A stretch of DNA of 64,000 nucleotides, from positions 1-64,000 of the forward strand of contig WGNW01000073.1 of the NCBI GenBank assembly GCA_016124315.1, read 5' to 3'. The translations under genes were made by a program, and so were the position numbers. Below the pieces are notes generated by a model. It searched no databases. It was given only the letters and a program-made list of their open reading frames with translations, and had not been told where the DNA came from. This document shows positions 1 through 8,606 of this stretch, in pieces. Every line of letters starts with the position of its first letter. Positions within the stretch are counted from its first letter, which is position 1. Source of the stretch: Alphaproteobacteria bacterium (lineage in GTDB: Bacteria; Pseudomonadota; Alphaproteobacteria; SMXS01).

Positions 1-796
1 CGGCGCTGGACTCGTGCTGCTGGCGCAGTTCCTCGACCGCTTCCCTTTGCAGCCTGAAAAACTGCTCCCCGTCATCGAAGTACGATTCCTCCTTGGCGGC
101 GAACAGGTCGGTCGTGATGGTGCCGGTGTATTTCTCTACTCCGAAGATGGCGAGGGCCACGGTCGGGCGGTCATCCAGAAGATGGCCGCGAATGTCGTCG
201 GCGCTGTAATCGTAATCGGCCAGCCGCTCAAGGAGTCCCTGCTGCGCCTCGTCGCTGCCCAAGGTCAACGCCTCGGCCTGGGCCAGATTGATCTGGCCCT
301 TCGCCAGCGCCTGTTTTGCGTCCTTACACAGGTTGTTCAGCGCCAGCCGCCGCTTGATGATCGTCGCGCTCAGGCCGGTCTGCGCGACCACATCGTCGAG
401 CGCCGCGCCCTTGTGCACGAGTTTGGTCAGCGCCGCCGCTTCTTCGAGCGGCGTCAGGTTCTGGCGCTGCAAATTCTCGACGGTGGCGATACGCAGCGTA
501 TCGTCCTTGGACAAATCGTCCCTGATCTCGACCGCGACCGTGAAATCGGCGGGCAGTTCGCCGCGCTCCTGCAAGAGTTTCAGGGCCTCGAAGCGCCGCG
601 AGCCGCTGACGATCTGAAAGCGCTGCTTCCTGCCGGTCTTGGTCCCCTTTGGCCCGGTCGGCGTGACGACGAGGTTATGCAGGATGCCGTCGGTCCTGAT
701 GCTGGCGGCCAGCCCCTCGATGGCCGCCCGGTCGATCTTCCGGCGCGGGTTGGCGGCGGCGGGCTCTAAAGCGGCGAGTGATACGGATTGCAACAT
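1..796 (-). CDS. ParB/RepB/Spo0J-like partition protein (3' end beyond window)
   Basis: The minus-strand frame is open from an ATG at 796 to the left edge, giving about 265 residues, so the C-terminus is missing. The N-terminal third has the ParB nuclease-like fold signature, including the GSRRFEAL box near residue 70 and the ENLQRQNLTPLEEA segment. A helix-turn-helix follows (TGLSATIIKRRLALNNL, near residue 140). This is the plasmid/ICE-type ParB, which binds a centromere-like site or acts as a regulator. A good ribosome site (AAGGAG) lies 7 bases before the ATG. No ParA is visible. ParB genes of this kind are common in conjugative elements of alphaproteobacteria, which fits the context. Confidence 0.85.
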   Translation of the reverse strand, partial: MLQSVSLAALEPAAANPRRKIDRAAIEGLAASIRTDGILHNLVVTPTGPKGTKTGRKQRFQIVSGSRRFEALKLLQERGELPADFTVAVEIRDDLSKDDTLRIATVENLQRQNLTPLEEAAALTKLVHKGAALDDVVAQTGLSATIIKRRLALNNLCKDAKQALAKGQINLAQAEALTLGSDEAQQGLLERLADYDYSADDIRGHLLDDRPTVALAIFGVEKYTGTITTDLFAAKEESYFDDGEQFFRLQREAVEELRQQHESSA

Positions 797-1038
797 GGTT
801 TGACTCCTTACGTTCGATTGGATGCGCGAAGCCGCGACCACGCAGCCTTTCTCCCTTCTTCCTTTCTCTGGACAGACGGGTGCGCATGCACCCGATGCCC
901 TTCGGCGAGAACGGGGGTAGCAAGCGGAACGAAAAATCGACGGCGGGCGCACAAGCCGAAGGCGCGGAGCCTCGGGAGACCGACTATTTTTCGTGAAGCG
1001 CGCGAGGGAGGCCGCCCTTAGAAATTCGGCACGGACCG

Positions 1039-1055
1039 GTGAGCCGCAGGCTCAC
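1039..1055. repeat. Inverted repeat GTGAGCC-gca-GGCTCAC
   Basis: Perfect 7-bp stem with a 3-base gca loop. The same loop and GC-rich stem design recurs at 25153-25167 and 25187-25199, also upstream of a minus-strand gene of the element. Function unknown. Confidence 0.6.
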
Positions 1056-1150
1056 GCCATCACCCTTCGCGCAACGGATCGTCACCCGCACGGGCCGAGA
1101 CGCGGGGATGCGGCTCGGGAAGCGCCAAACGAGGCGCGCGTAGAGCCGGG

Positions 1151-1174
1151 CCGGCCCCGACAATAGTGGGCCGG
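1151..1174. repeat. Inverted repeat CCGGCCC-N10-GGGCCGG
   Basis: Perfect 7-bp inverted repeat between parB and the small membrane-protein gene. There is no T-run on either side, so a terminator role is not supported. Confidence 0.5.
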
Positions 1175-1262
1175 ATGCGCCCACACTTATTCTTGCCATA
1201 ACGCCAATCAGTCCGCGCTGGACTTCATAGCCCCGCCTGGCCCGCGTGATAGACTGCTTCAC

Positions 1263-1499
1263 ATGGATTCACTGACTCTATTTGGCCTTGTGGCTGTCAC
1301 CGCCATGCTGGTGACATATGCGCTCGAAGAGCGCGGCGCGTGGTACACGCTCGGCTTTGCGGCGGCCTGCGCCGCCGGCTCCGCTTACGGTTTTCTGCAA
1401 GGCGCATGGCCATTCGGGCTAGTGGAAGCCGTCTGGACGATTGTGGCGCTGCGCAAATGGCGGCTGCGCATGGCGGCAAAGACGACGGAACCGATCTGA
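1263..1499 (+). CDS. Small two-helix membrane protein, unknown function
   Basis: 78 residues. Two or three hydrophobic segments are visible (about residues 4-20, 28-45 and 50-63), with a positively charged C-terminal tail (RKWRLRMAAK). The layout is typical of small inner-membrane proteins encoded next to plasmid or ICE partition genes. No catalytic or binding motif is seen and no family is recognised. It is the only plus-strand gene in the first 11 kb, facing away from parB across a 466-bp gap. Confidence 0.6.
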   Translation: MDSLTLFGLVAVTAMLVTYALEERGAWYTLGFAAACAAGSAYGFLQGAWPFGLVEAVWTIVALRKWRLRMAAKTTEPI

Positions 1500-1526
1500 G
1501 TTCGCGCCCGTTTCGCCAGATGCGCC

Positions 1527-1856
1527 CTATGCCTTCTTCCTGCGAGTTGTCTTCGGTCGTGCTCTTCCGTTCTTCGCACGGTCCTTCGCGGTGACGAACG
1601 GCAGCATCGTGCCACGCCGCATCGGGTCACTCAAAAGGTCGAGCGCCTTCTCCACGGCCAGATCGTTGAACACGCCGCTGTCCGCCGCCAGAGAACCGAC
1701 AACCTGGTACGCCTCGGCGCAGCGCGACGAAAGCCGTTCCAGCATCGCGGCGATGCGCGTCAATTCTGCTTTGGCCAGAACAAGATCGGCTTTCGCTGCA
1801 CGTTCGCGAAGCGCAGCGGCCATATCATCGGGATGCGGTAATGGTTTCATTTGCAC
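1527..1856 (-). CDS. Hypothetical helical protein
   Basis: 109 residues, strongly helical and charged, with heptad-like leucines in residues 10-50 and a very basic C-terminus (residues 92-109). No domain is recognised. It lies 48 bp downstream of the short Argonaute gene on the same strand and could be a third member of that transcription unit, although the known SPARTA pair does not need one. The basic tail is compatible with nucleic-acid binding; this is inference only. Confidence 0.5.
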   Translation of the reverse strand: MQMKPLPHPDDMAAALRERAAKADLVLAKAELTRIAAMLERLSSRCAEAYQVVGSLAADSGVFNDLAVEKALDLLSDPMRRGTMLPFVTAKDRAKNGRARPKTTRRKKA

Positions 1857-1904
1857 AATCCGGTGCTGGCCCGCCAGGAGCGGGAGACGGTCAATACAAA
1901 GCGC

Positions 1905-3431
1905 TTAAATGTAATAGCGAAATGGCAGCGGCGGCGTGTTTTCTGAGGGCGCCGCCATCAGGATTTCGCCAACTGCATCGGCAAAGTTCAGCGTCACCGG
2001 CATGGACGCACCGTATTCGCAGGCGTTGTAATTGAGTTTCGTGAGTCCAAGGATGTCAGCCAGCACCGTTTCAATCTTGGCTTCACCGCGCACGATCTCG
2101 ATGAGAATCGGGTTCGGCGTCTCCCAGCCGGGATAGGTGTCGAGCCGCGGCACGTATCCTGTGCTCCATAGATAGGCGCGCGTATCCGATGCGCGGTACG
2201 CCAGCCCGCGCATGATGGGTAACGCGCCCGGACGAAACAATTTCAGGTCGGTGGAATGGCGAATGCGCACTCCTACAAGCTTTGTCGTCTCTGGCATTGC
2301 GGCGGAAAACCCGGCCCACTCAGCGTTATTGAAGGCAGCCTTGCCGTGAATGAAAAGCTCGCGCGGCGGAGCGCCGTGCCGCTTTTTATATTCGTCGATA
2401 ACGATACGGACGAGATCCTCGGCGGCTTCGCGCGACAGATGGCATTCCCTGCGGTCGGTGCTCCACCAAGGCCCCATCGCCCCGCGGAATACGACGCCGT
2501 CGCCTGAATCGAGAAACATCTGCGCGCCGCAACAGGCGTTCGGCCGGCCCGCATCTGTCGGGTCCAGCTTGAACACAAGTCCGATATAGCAGACGCCGTC
2601 CCGCACCGACGCCAGTTTCCAGGGCTTGCCCTCGCCCTTGAAGAACGCCGTCGTGCATAGATTCCACGCGATCGTCGGCGCATCCTGCGTCCCGCGCAGC
2701 GGCCTTCCGTTGCTTTTCTTGAAATCCTCCGGGGTCAGCGTTGTATCGCGCACCACCTGCACGGCGATCTTCTCGCGAAGAAGGCGCGCCTTAAGCTGAT
2801 TGTGAAAATTCTTGGCGTAGCGCTGCATCTCCGCGAATTGCCGGTCTTCGGGCAAGAGCAGTGTCTGTCCGCTTCGCGCACTGCGCCGAATCCAGTGCTT
2901 GCCGACCGGCGCCGTGCCACGCTCGCGTTCGCCTTTGGGCACTGACGATTGCGGACGCCCGAGCAGATAGACTTCCTCGGGAATGGCAACGAACCAGAAC
3001 GCGGGCTGCGCTTCTTCGCGCGCCCGGTACTCAAGAATGGGTTGCTCGAAGAGGTCCACCGCCTTGTAAATCGCCTCAGTCCTGTCTTCAATGCGAATGG
3101 TCTTGGACAGTTTTTCGGCATCGACGGTGAGTTCCGCAATGGGGCGGTCAGGCCACTGGCAGCGAAACGCCGCCTCAAAGCCGGGCCAGCCGAACATGTG
3201 CGCCTTGCCGGGATCGGGAGAGGGAATCGGGCCGCGAATGCGCGCGCTCCAGCGATGAAACCGTGCCAGGCAATCGGGCGTCCCGATGACACCGAAGCGC
3301 AGCTGCGCCGGATGCGCGCGGTCGTCGAGCGGCCCGAAAAGAAAGAGGCCGTCTTTGGGGTGTTCGAGTTCCTGCCCGTAGCAAAAGGCAAGGCGCGGCT
3401 CCGACACGGGTATGAGCGAGGTCATATTCAT
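1905..3431 (-). CDS. Short prokaryotic Argonaute (MID-PIWI), SPARTA subunit
   Basis: 508 residues, in the size range of short pAgos (about 450-510). The N-terminal half contains the MID-type region. The PIWI-type part runs from about residue 275 to the end: CYIGLVF strand (281-287), GVVFRGAMGPWW (312-323), LFIHGKAAFNNAEWAGF (359-375), and a hydrophobic C-terminus ending YYI. The first DEDX-type acidic residue is replaced (YIGLVF), as expected for catalytically inactive short pAgos, which bind a guide without slicing. The gene overlaps the TIR-APAZ stop by 4 bases (ATGA), so the two are translationally coupled. In SPARTA systems the pair uses RNA guides to sense invading DNA and triggers TIR NADase activity. 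Confidence 0.85.
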   Translation of the reverse strand: MNMTSLIPVSEPRLAFCYGQELEHPKDGLFLFGPLDDRAHPAQLRFGVIGTPDCLARFHRWSARIRGPIPSPDPGKAHMFGWPGFEAAFRCQWPDRPIAELTVDAEKLSKTIRIEDRTEAIYKAVDLFEQPILEYRAREEAQPAFWFVAIPEEVYLLGRPQSSVPKGERERGTAPVGKHWIRRSARSGQTLLLPEDRQFAEMQRYAKNFHNQLKARLLREKIAVQVVRDTTLTPEDFKKSNGRPLRGTQDAPTIAWNLCTTAFFKGEGKPWKLASVRDGVCYIGLVFKLDPTDAGRPNACCGAQMFLDSGDGVVFRGAMGPWWSTDRRECHLSREAAEDLVRIVIDEYKKRHGAPPRELFIHGKAAFNNAEWAGFSAAMPETTKLVGVRIRHSTDLKLFRPGALPIMRGLAYRASDTRAYLWSTGYVPRLDTYPGWETPNPILIEIVRGEAKIETVLADILGLTKLNYNACEYGASMPVTLNFADAVGEILMAAPSENTPPLPFRYYI

Positions 3432-4978
3432 GTCTCGTCCGTCCCGTCTTCCGGTTCGTCGTCGTCCGGATCGTCGTCATCCAGATCGGCATCGTCGGCA
3501 CCGCCGGCTGCTAGATCAGCGCCGCCGAGCGTTTCATCTTCCGGATCGCTTTCTTCCAGCGTCTCCTGCTCGGCGCCAGCATCGTGTCTTGCATAGGTGA
3601 GCGGAGAATGGAACGCGAGCGGCGCAGACCCGACAACCGCGGCGGCCTCGCCGCCCAAAGGCAGCCGGATCGTGGGCTGGCTATCGCTCAGATACGCCAT
3701 AAGCCCCAGGAGCCGGTCCCGGAAATCGTCATTCCACCATGATTTGCACAGCCACTTCCGCAGGCGCAACGCGCGCTTGGTGTCGGTTACAAGCGTCTTG
3801 GTGTCTTCGCTGAATACGGCGTGCGACCGGATCACCAGCCTGAACGGGTCCGTCAACGCGGGACGGGCGCTGACCGCATAATGCCAGCGAATCTTGCGCT
3901 TGCCGCGCAGACCGATCATCGCACGCCATCTGGCCTTGCCGTCCGCGTCCCGGAATCTGGCTTTGTCTTTTTCAAGCAAGCCTGAGGGGACGTACCAGCA
4001 CGCGCCGTGCGACATCTCGTGAGACTGGAGGCCGCGCTCAGCCGCAAACATCTCCCACGCCTGGCGCACGATGTCCGTGACGATGTTGCGCGCGTCGAAG
4101 GCTCTGACCTCCGGCCCGTCATGGCGGGCGCCGGACAGGAAATCCTGAGTGGGAATGCTGTATTCGAGCGTGACCGGAACGTCCGGTCCCGCCGCCGCCT
4201 GTACAGCTTCCAGCGGCGCAAAACTCACCATAAGGCGAAGCAAAGAGCGGCACGGCAACGACAAGCCGCCGATGGCGCGCTCCCAAACCTCTTTTGAGAC
4301 CGGCGAGCCGTAGAGATTGATGCGCGGAGGAAGGCTTTGAATCGGAAACCAGTTGCTTTGAAGGACTTCTTCCCGCTCAAGAACGGCGCCGGCAAGGGCG
4401 GCATGGCTTGCGGCCCATACGAGCATCGCGGATTGCTCGGGCGCGTCGCGCCGCGGGATGTCCGATTTGTCGAGACGCTCCAGCAGCCGCGCCAGCCCGT
4501 CGGCCCAGTTCGTCGCGAAATCGATGTAGTTGAGTTGAATAAGCTGCGCGGGGATTTCGGGAACGGGTTTCAGTCGAAGCGGGACGATGAAGTTGTCGAG
4601 CTTTTGCTCGCGGCGGACCGCGGTGGCGATAGCGATCTCGTTGTGCACGCCTTCCTTCGCAGGATCGATCGAAGCGGGCGACAGGATCGGCAGGAAGATG
4701 GCCGTATTCAGCCGGATCGCCTCGTTGATGTCCTTCCAGAACCGCTCGCCGCCGACGAGATGAAGAAGGTCCGACCAGACGGTGTATCCCGCCGCGGTCA
4801 ACCGCGCGCCAAGCCACTGCACAAACGCATTGTCCTCAGGGGTGGCGTGATTCAGAAAGACGACACGGCGGGTGGCAGGCGCGGTTGCCGCGCCGGCACG
4901 AGCGGGCGTTGTCGCCGCTGCGGTCCTTTCCGCAATCATGGCCGTGTTCTGGGCTTTCATGCGATTGCGGGCTGTCAC
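3428..4978 (-). CDS. TIR-APAZ effector of a SPARTA defence system
   Basis: 516 residues. Residues 38-165 form a TIR domain: VVFLNHATPEDN (39-50), GYTVWSD (64-70), GGERFWKDI (76-84), and the helix with the likely NADase glutamate E114 (GVHNEIAIA). Residues from about 190 to 470 match the position of an APAZ domain, the partner surface of short Argonautes. The last 45 residues are extremely acidic, which is unusual. The open frame starts with GTG at 4978; an ATG at 4960 is an alternative start. The gene precedes the short Argonaute and shares an ATGA overlap with it. In known systems, target recognition activates NAD(P)+ hydrolysis and cell death or dormancy. Confidence 0.85.
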   Translation of the reverse strand: MTARNRMKAQNTAMIAERTAAATTPARAGAATAPATRRVVFLNHATPEDNAFVQWLGARLTAAGYTVWSDLLHLVGGERFWKDINEAIRLNTAIFLPILSPASIDPAKEGVHNEIAIATAVRREQKLDNFIVPLRLKPVPEIPAQLIQLNYIDFATNWADGLARLLERLDKSDIPRRDAPEQSAMLVWAASHAALAGAVLEREEVLQSNWFPIQSLPPRINLYGSPVSKEVWERAIGGLSLPCRSLLRLMVSFAPLEAVQAAAGPDVPVTLEYSIPTQDFLSGARHDGPEVRAFDARNIVTDIVRQAWEMFAAERGLQSHEMSHGACWYVPSGLLEKDKARFRDADGKARWRAMIGLRGKRKIRWHYAVSARPALTDPFRLVIRSHAVFSEDTKTLVTDTKRALRLRKWLCKSWWNDDFRDRLLGLMAYLSDSQPTIRLPLGGEAAAVVGSAPLAFHSPLTYARHDAGAEQETLEESDPEDETLGGADLAAGGADDADLDDDDPDDDEPEDGTDET

Positions 4979-5009
4979 CCTCTATCTCGGTTCATTTATC
5001 CAGAGTTGT

Positions 5010-5037
5010 ACTATATCGAGTGCATCTCTCGAAACAA
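5010..5037 (-). promoter_or_regulatory. Likely promoter of the TIR-APAZ/Argonaute operon, with a dyad in the spacer
   Basis: Reading the minus strand, a TTGTTT -35 (5037-5032) and a TATAGT -10 (5015-5010) are separated by 16 bases. The spacer holds a perfect dyad TCGAG-N7-CTCGA (5016-5032), well placed for a repressor. The promoter sits 32 bp upstream of the TIR-APAZ start. Confidence 0.5.
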
Positions 5038-5066
5038 AGCGGGAACGGATTTTTATTAACAGCGGT

Positions 5067-5089
5067 GGGCCGCTTTATGAAAGCGGCCC
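5067..5089 (-). terminator. Stem-loop at the end of the HNH gene
   Basis: Perfect 10-bp stem (GGGCCGCTTT/AAAGCGGCCC) with a 3-base loop, overlapping the HNH stop codon. There is no long U-tract, so termination strength is uncertain. It separates the restriction operon from the Argonaute operon. Confidence 0.45.
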
Positions 5090-6090
5090 TAGAACCCCGG
5101 AATCCGGCGATAATGGTTGGCCCTTTCGATGAATTCCCGCCGCGGGCGCTGCTTCCGATCCTGCGGAAGGTGGATCGGGCGATCAAGGAGCGCCCGGAAC
5201 GTGTCCAGGCCGGCGTCAAGACCTTCGCTGACCAGCTGCTTGGCGCGCTGGGCGTTCAGGCGCATCACGAGATCGGGGTCGAGAAAGATGAGGCAGTTGT
5301 CGTAAGCGCGATGCAGCGTCGGGGACAAGGCGATGCCGTTGCTGACGTGATCGCTGCTGCCTTCCGCTGGGACCGGAAGGATATGCGCCGCCTCGACCAG
5401 TTTCATCTGCGCGCGGGTCACGGCGCATCTGTTGTCGTAGGCGTTCAAGACGGCCTTGCGGAAATTCGCGTTACGGCTGTAGCGGCTTACTTCGGTGACG
5501 ATCTTCTGCCGTTCGGCGCCAAGTTGGTCGATCGAAGGCAACGTCTTCGTCGGATCGGCCGCACGGTTAAGAAGCGCCGTGATGTCCGCCCCGGCGCCGT
5601 AGCGATGCAGAACCTCCGCTGAGACAATGTAATTCACAAGCTGGTCGGGCCGCACGCCGACAGCGATCTCGTCGTTGGTCTTGGTGTGAAACGACAAGCC
5701 CGTCTGCAACGCCTGATGCAGGGTGTTGATATCGATCTGAATGGAAGGCGAGCCCGTGGTGAAGATACGGTGCTTGGCCAGGTCGAAGCCCGCGAACATT
5801 TGCAGGTCCGGGTAATAGCCGAGCAAGGCCGTATGGCCCGAGGGATTCAGCGCAAGAGGCGAAGCAACCGATGTCATCTGAATGCGGAATTCGTCGGGGA
5901 GCGTCTGTCGCCCGCCATGCGTCAGCGTCCAGATATAAATCCACGCCGAAAAGGAACCACCGAGAAAATCCGCGACGAATTTGCGCGGCTGCCCCTGATT
6001 CATCTCCGAGACGAAATAGGCGGAAGCCCCGGATTGCTGAAATCCGTCGATGACGGCGCTGACAAGCGCGGAAGGGCTAACGGCGGGCAT
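5089..6090 (-). CDS. HNH endonuclease, restriction-associated
   Basis: 333 residues. The C-terminal part carries an HNH nuclease signature: an RCAVT turn (221-225), AAHILPV (234-240, with H236), N251 in SNGIALS and H260 in LHRAYD. This is the arrangement seen in many restriction-associated HNH enzymes. The N-terminal 190 residues are of unknown fold and may recognise DNA. The gene follows the methyltransferase by 9 bases, so it belongs to the same operon. With a second nuclease in the operon, it may act as an extra restriction activity or on modified DNA; this is inference. Confidence 0.8.
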   Translation of the reverse strand: MPAVSPSALVSAVIDGFQQSGASAYFVSEMNQGQPRKFVADFLGGSFSAWIYIWTLTHGGRQTLPDEFRIQMTSVASPLALNPSGHTALLGYYPDLQMFAGFDLAKHRIFTTGSPSIQIDINTLHQALQTGLSFHTKTNDEIAVGVRPDQLVNYIVSAEVLHRYGAGADITALLNRAADPTKTLPSIDQLGAERQKIVTEVSRYSRNANFRKAVLNAYDNRCAVTRAQMKLVEAAHILPVPAEGSSDHVSNGIALSPTLHRAYDNCLIFLDPDLVMRLNAQRAKQLVSEGLDAGLDTFRALLDRPIHLPQDRKQRPRREFIERANHYRRIPGF

Positions 6091-6099
6091 CGCTCATAT

Positions 6100-7212
6100 T
6101 CAGTCTTTCGCGGCCGCAGAGACGGCGGCGCGCGAAGAGCGCGCGTCGCCGTTTGATGCCGGCTTGCCGGTGTTTTTCTTTTTGGCGGTGCGCACCGAGG
6201 CCGGGCGCGTCTTGCCGCCATCGGCGGGCAACGGATCGCCGGCGGCGCCGTTCCACAGGATGCCGGGATGCGGCACGCGGTAGTAGTTGCCGTCATCGTC
6301 GGGGTCGCCCGCGTGCCGGTCGGTGCAGACGATTTCGCGCTCGAAGCGGCCAATGGCACCTTTCAGATAATCCTCGATCAGTTCGACGCAGACCCAGCGG
6401 CGTTTGAGCCGCTCGGAGACCTCTCCGGTGACGCAGCTTCCCGCGAAGGGATCGAAAACAAGATCGCCCGGATCGCTCAGCATGCGAATGAAATACTCCG
6501 GCAGTTCGGCGGGATAACGCGCGGGATGCGCGGTGAGTCCCTGTTCCTGACAATAGCGCAGATAGAAGCTGTTGCTCTCGGTGTTCGGAATCGCGATCAG
6601 ATTGGGCGGAATGGCAGCGCCATTATCCTTTTTGAACTTGTCGCTGATGTCGTGGCCGGAAGGGCGTTTCTTGGCCTTGTACCCGTTTTCCAGCAGGTCG
6701 CGCATGGCCTGGCTGTAAGGCTGGAGCACGCGGCGATTGCTCGCCTTCGGCCACGGCGTTTTCGACAGCCACCATACCGTGTTGACGGCATCCTTCACGC
6801 GCACGCGGCGCACCGTCACCCATTCGGCGGGCGTCGGCAGCTTCGACGGATTCCACCAGTAGAAATCCTGCGCCAGATGGAAGCCGTATTCCTCGCACAG
6901 CATGATGAGGAGTTTGAAGTGATAGAGATGACGCGTCGGCATGCCTTGATTCCACGCGCCGCCAATGTCGATGACCGCGCTGCCGTGATCGGCCAGCACG
7001 CGGTGGAACTGCTCGGCGAACGGGCGGAACCAGTCTATGTATTCGTCCGCCGCCACGTTGCCGTACTCTTTCTTGCGCACGAGGCCGAAGGGCGGACTGG
7101 TCATGATGAGATCGACCGATCCGGCTTTCAGGCTCTTGAGGACATCGAGACTGTCGCCCTGCACCATGCGGCCCGCCTTGGTGCTGAAATAGGTTTCCGG
7201 TTTTTTCGTCAT
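6100..7212 (-). CDS. Site-specific DNA methyltransferase (beta class, N4-cytosine type motif)
   Basis: 370 residues. The catalytic motif IV TSPPF (38-42) comes before the AdoMet-binding motif I (FDPFAGSC, 253-260), which is the beta-class order. SPPF rather than DPPY favours N4-cytosine methylation, although N6-adenine cannot be excluded. Residues 110-240 between them are the likely target-recognition region. The last 50 residues are low-complexity and basic. The start codon overlaps the stop of the upstream nuclease gene (ATGA). It should protect host DNA from the co-encoded nuclease. Confidence 0.9.
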   Translation of the reverse strand: MTKKPETYFSTKAGRMVQGDSLDVLKSLKAGSVDLIMTSPPFGLVRKKEYGNVAADEYIDWFRPFAEQFHRVLADHGSAVIDIGGAWNQGMPTRHLYHFKLLIMLCEEYGFHLAQDFYWWNPSKLPTPAEWVTVRRVRVKDAVNTVWWLSKTPWPKASNRRVLQPYSQAMRDLLENGYKAKKRPSGHDISDKFKKDNGAAIPPNLIAIPNTESNSFYLRYCQEQGLTAHPARYPAELPEYFIRMLSDPGDLVFDPFAGSCVTGEVSERLKRRWVCVELIEDYLKGAIGRFEREIVCTDRHAGDPDDDGNYYRVPHPGILWNGAAGDPLPADGGKTRPASVRTAKKKNTGKPASNGDARSSRAAVSAAAKD

Positions 7213-8606
7213 TGCAGCGCCTCCAGTGCTTTGAGGCGCATGGCAAAACGGGCCTCACGGTTGAACACGTCGATAATTGCGGGGGGATCGGCATTGATGG
7301 CGGCGAGGTCTGTGCCATCCACCATGACGATGGCCAGATTCGAATCCGTCATGATCTTGTTCGCATAGCGGCGGGCCTCCGGTCCGATTTCGCCGGTGGT
7401 GACGATCACGATAACGTTGCTTTTGAGGAAGTGCGTCAGCCCGACCTCCTTCGCCACGTCGTCGAGCGATACGCGCGCGGTGTTCTTGCACTGGATTTGC
7501 CAGCGCGAAAATACGAGCCGCGCCGACTCGAATATCAAATCCACCTCGGCGCCACCGGTATCGTCGCCGCGCAGGCGCGTCGCGACGTAAGTCATGTCAA
7601 GCAGGCGCATCAGCTTGAAGGCGAGCGCTTCCAGCGCGAGGCCGGCGACGTGCCGGTTGGCGGAGTTCAGTTCCGTTAGAATGTCGGCGAGATTCTTGCG
7701 CAGAAGCGGGCGCAAATCCGCGTGAACCTGCTGCTCAAGCTGCTCAAGCAAAGGCGTGGCGAGATCGGCAATCAGCTTGGCCGTTGGCTTGACAAAGAAC
7801 GGCTTCGCGCCCCTGCCGGCCTGCCGGGTGCCGCGCGTCAGTTCGATATAACCGGCCTCGGCGAGCGGGTACAAAACCTGTTTCGGAAGGTTCTTCTCGT
7901 CGAAATGCACGCCATAGGTCGCCGCCGCCAGCCGCGCGATGTCGTTCGACGGCCTTGCTTCGGTCTGCTCTGCGTTGGCCAGCGCCTTGAGGTAGGCTTT
8001 TTGCTCGCGGGTAAAGGCCGCGAGCACTTCAAGGTCTTCGATCGTCGTGCCGAGTATGTCCTGGAGACGCCCTTCGTCGATGCGCCATCCCGACACGAAG
8101 ACGCCCGCCTTTTCCAGCCAAAGCCGCATGATGCTCGGATGCTTGCCGCCCGACGGGAAAGCGATGCCGCGTTCGGACAGCCACTCGCGCAGCTTGTTGA
8201 GCGTCGCGGTCTCGCCGGACACCTGCATGTCCTGAATGCATTGAACGAGATTGAGGCCGTTCAGATTGAGAAGTACGTGCCGCGCCAACTCGGCATAGAG
8301 CTTCGGCTCGTCCTGCCTGATCTCGTAAAGATGCTGCCCGAACGCCGTCAGGTTGGCCGCGCGGTCGATGACGCCGTAGGCGATCATGCCGAGCTTGCAG
8401 TTGTTGGCGAGCTTGCCGCGATTGTAATCGCCGGCCTCGCCCTCGGCCGAGGCGGCGTGCGCCGTAAAATACCGCGCCAGAATGGCCGCTTCGAGCGCGT
8501 GCGGATCGCCGCCATGCTCCTGAGCGAATTCGAGCAGAGCCGGCAGTTCGATCTGCGAAGGCGAGAATTCGCTGCCGAAGGGAAGGTCGCTGGTGGCCCG
8601 GCTCAT
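7209..8606 (-). CDS. Mrr-like PD-(D/E)XK restriction endonuclease
   Basis: 465 residues. The C-terminal domain has the Mrr-type PD-(D/E)XK core: a helix with E326 (LALEALAFKLM), then D356 in GGAEVDLIF, then the QCK triplet at 372-374 in WQIQCKN. Residues 1-300 contain several predicted winged-helix segments and an RGTRQAGRGAKP linker, likely for DNA recognition. The ATGA overlap with the downstream methyltransferase links nuclease and methylase in one unit. The nuclease comes before the methylase, so timing control on entry into a new host may depend on the small regulator upstream. Confidence 0.85.
   Translation of the reverse strand: MSRATSDLPFGSEFSPSQIELPALLEFAQEHGGDPHALEAAILARYFTAHAASAEGEAGDYNRGKLANNCKLGMIAYGVIDRAANLTAFGQHLYEIRQDEPKLYAELARHVLLNLNGLNLVQCIQDMQVSGETATLNKLREWLSERGIAFPSGGKHPSIMRLWLEKAGVFVSGWRIDEGRLQDILGTTIEDLEVLAAFTREQKAYLKALANAEQTEARPSNDIARLAAATYGVHFDEKNLPKQVLYPLAEAGYIELTRGTRQAGRGAKPFFVKPTAKLIADLATPLLEQLEQQVHADLRPLLRKNLADILTELNSANRHVAGLALEALAFKLMRLLDMTYVATRLRGDDTGGAEVDLIFESARLVFSRWQIQCKNTARVSLDDVAKEVGLTHFLKSNVIVIVTTGEIGPEARRYANKIMTDSNLAIVMVDGTDLAAINADPPAIIDVFNREARFAMRLKALEALQ

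Larger units (their letters stand above)
797..1262. other. Intergenic region upstream of parB, with hairpins
   Basis: No convincing gene is seen here; the small open frames lack ribosome sites and plausible codon use. It holds two perfect inverted repeats (1039-1055 and 1151-1174). It presumably contains the parB promoter and perhaps partition or regulatory sites, but none is recognised by sequence. Confidence 0.5.

Noticed and set aside
2949-3596. 215-codon plus-strand frame in the Argonaute region
   Set aside because: Shadow of the Argonaute and TIR-APAZ genes; serine-rich product from GC-rich codons.
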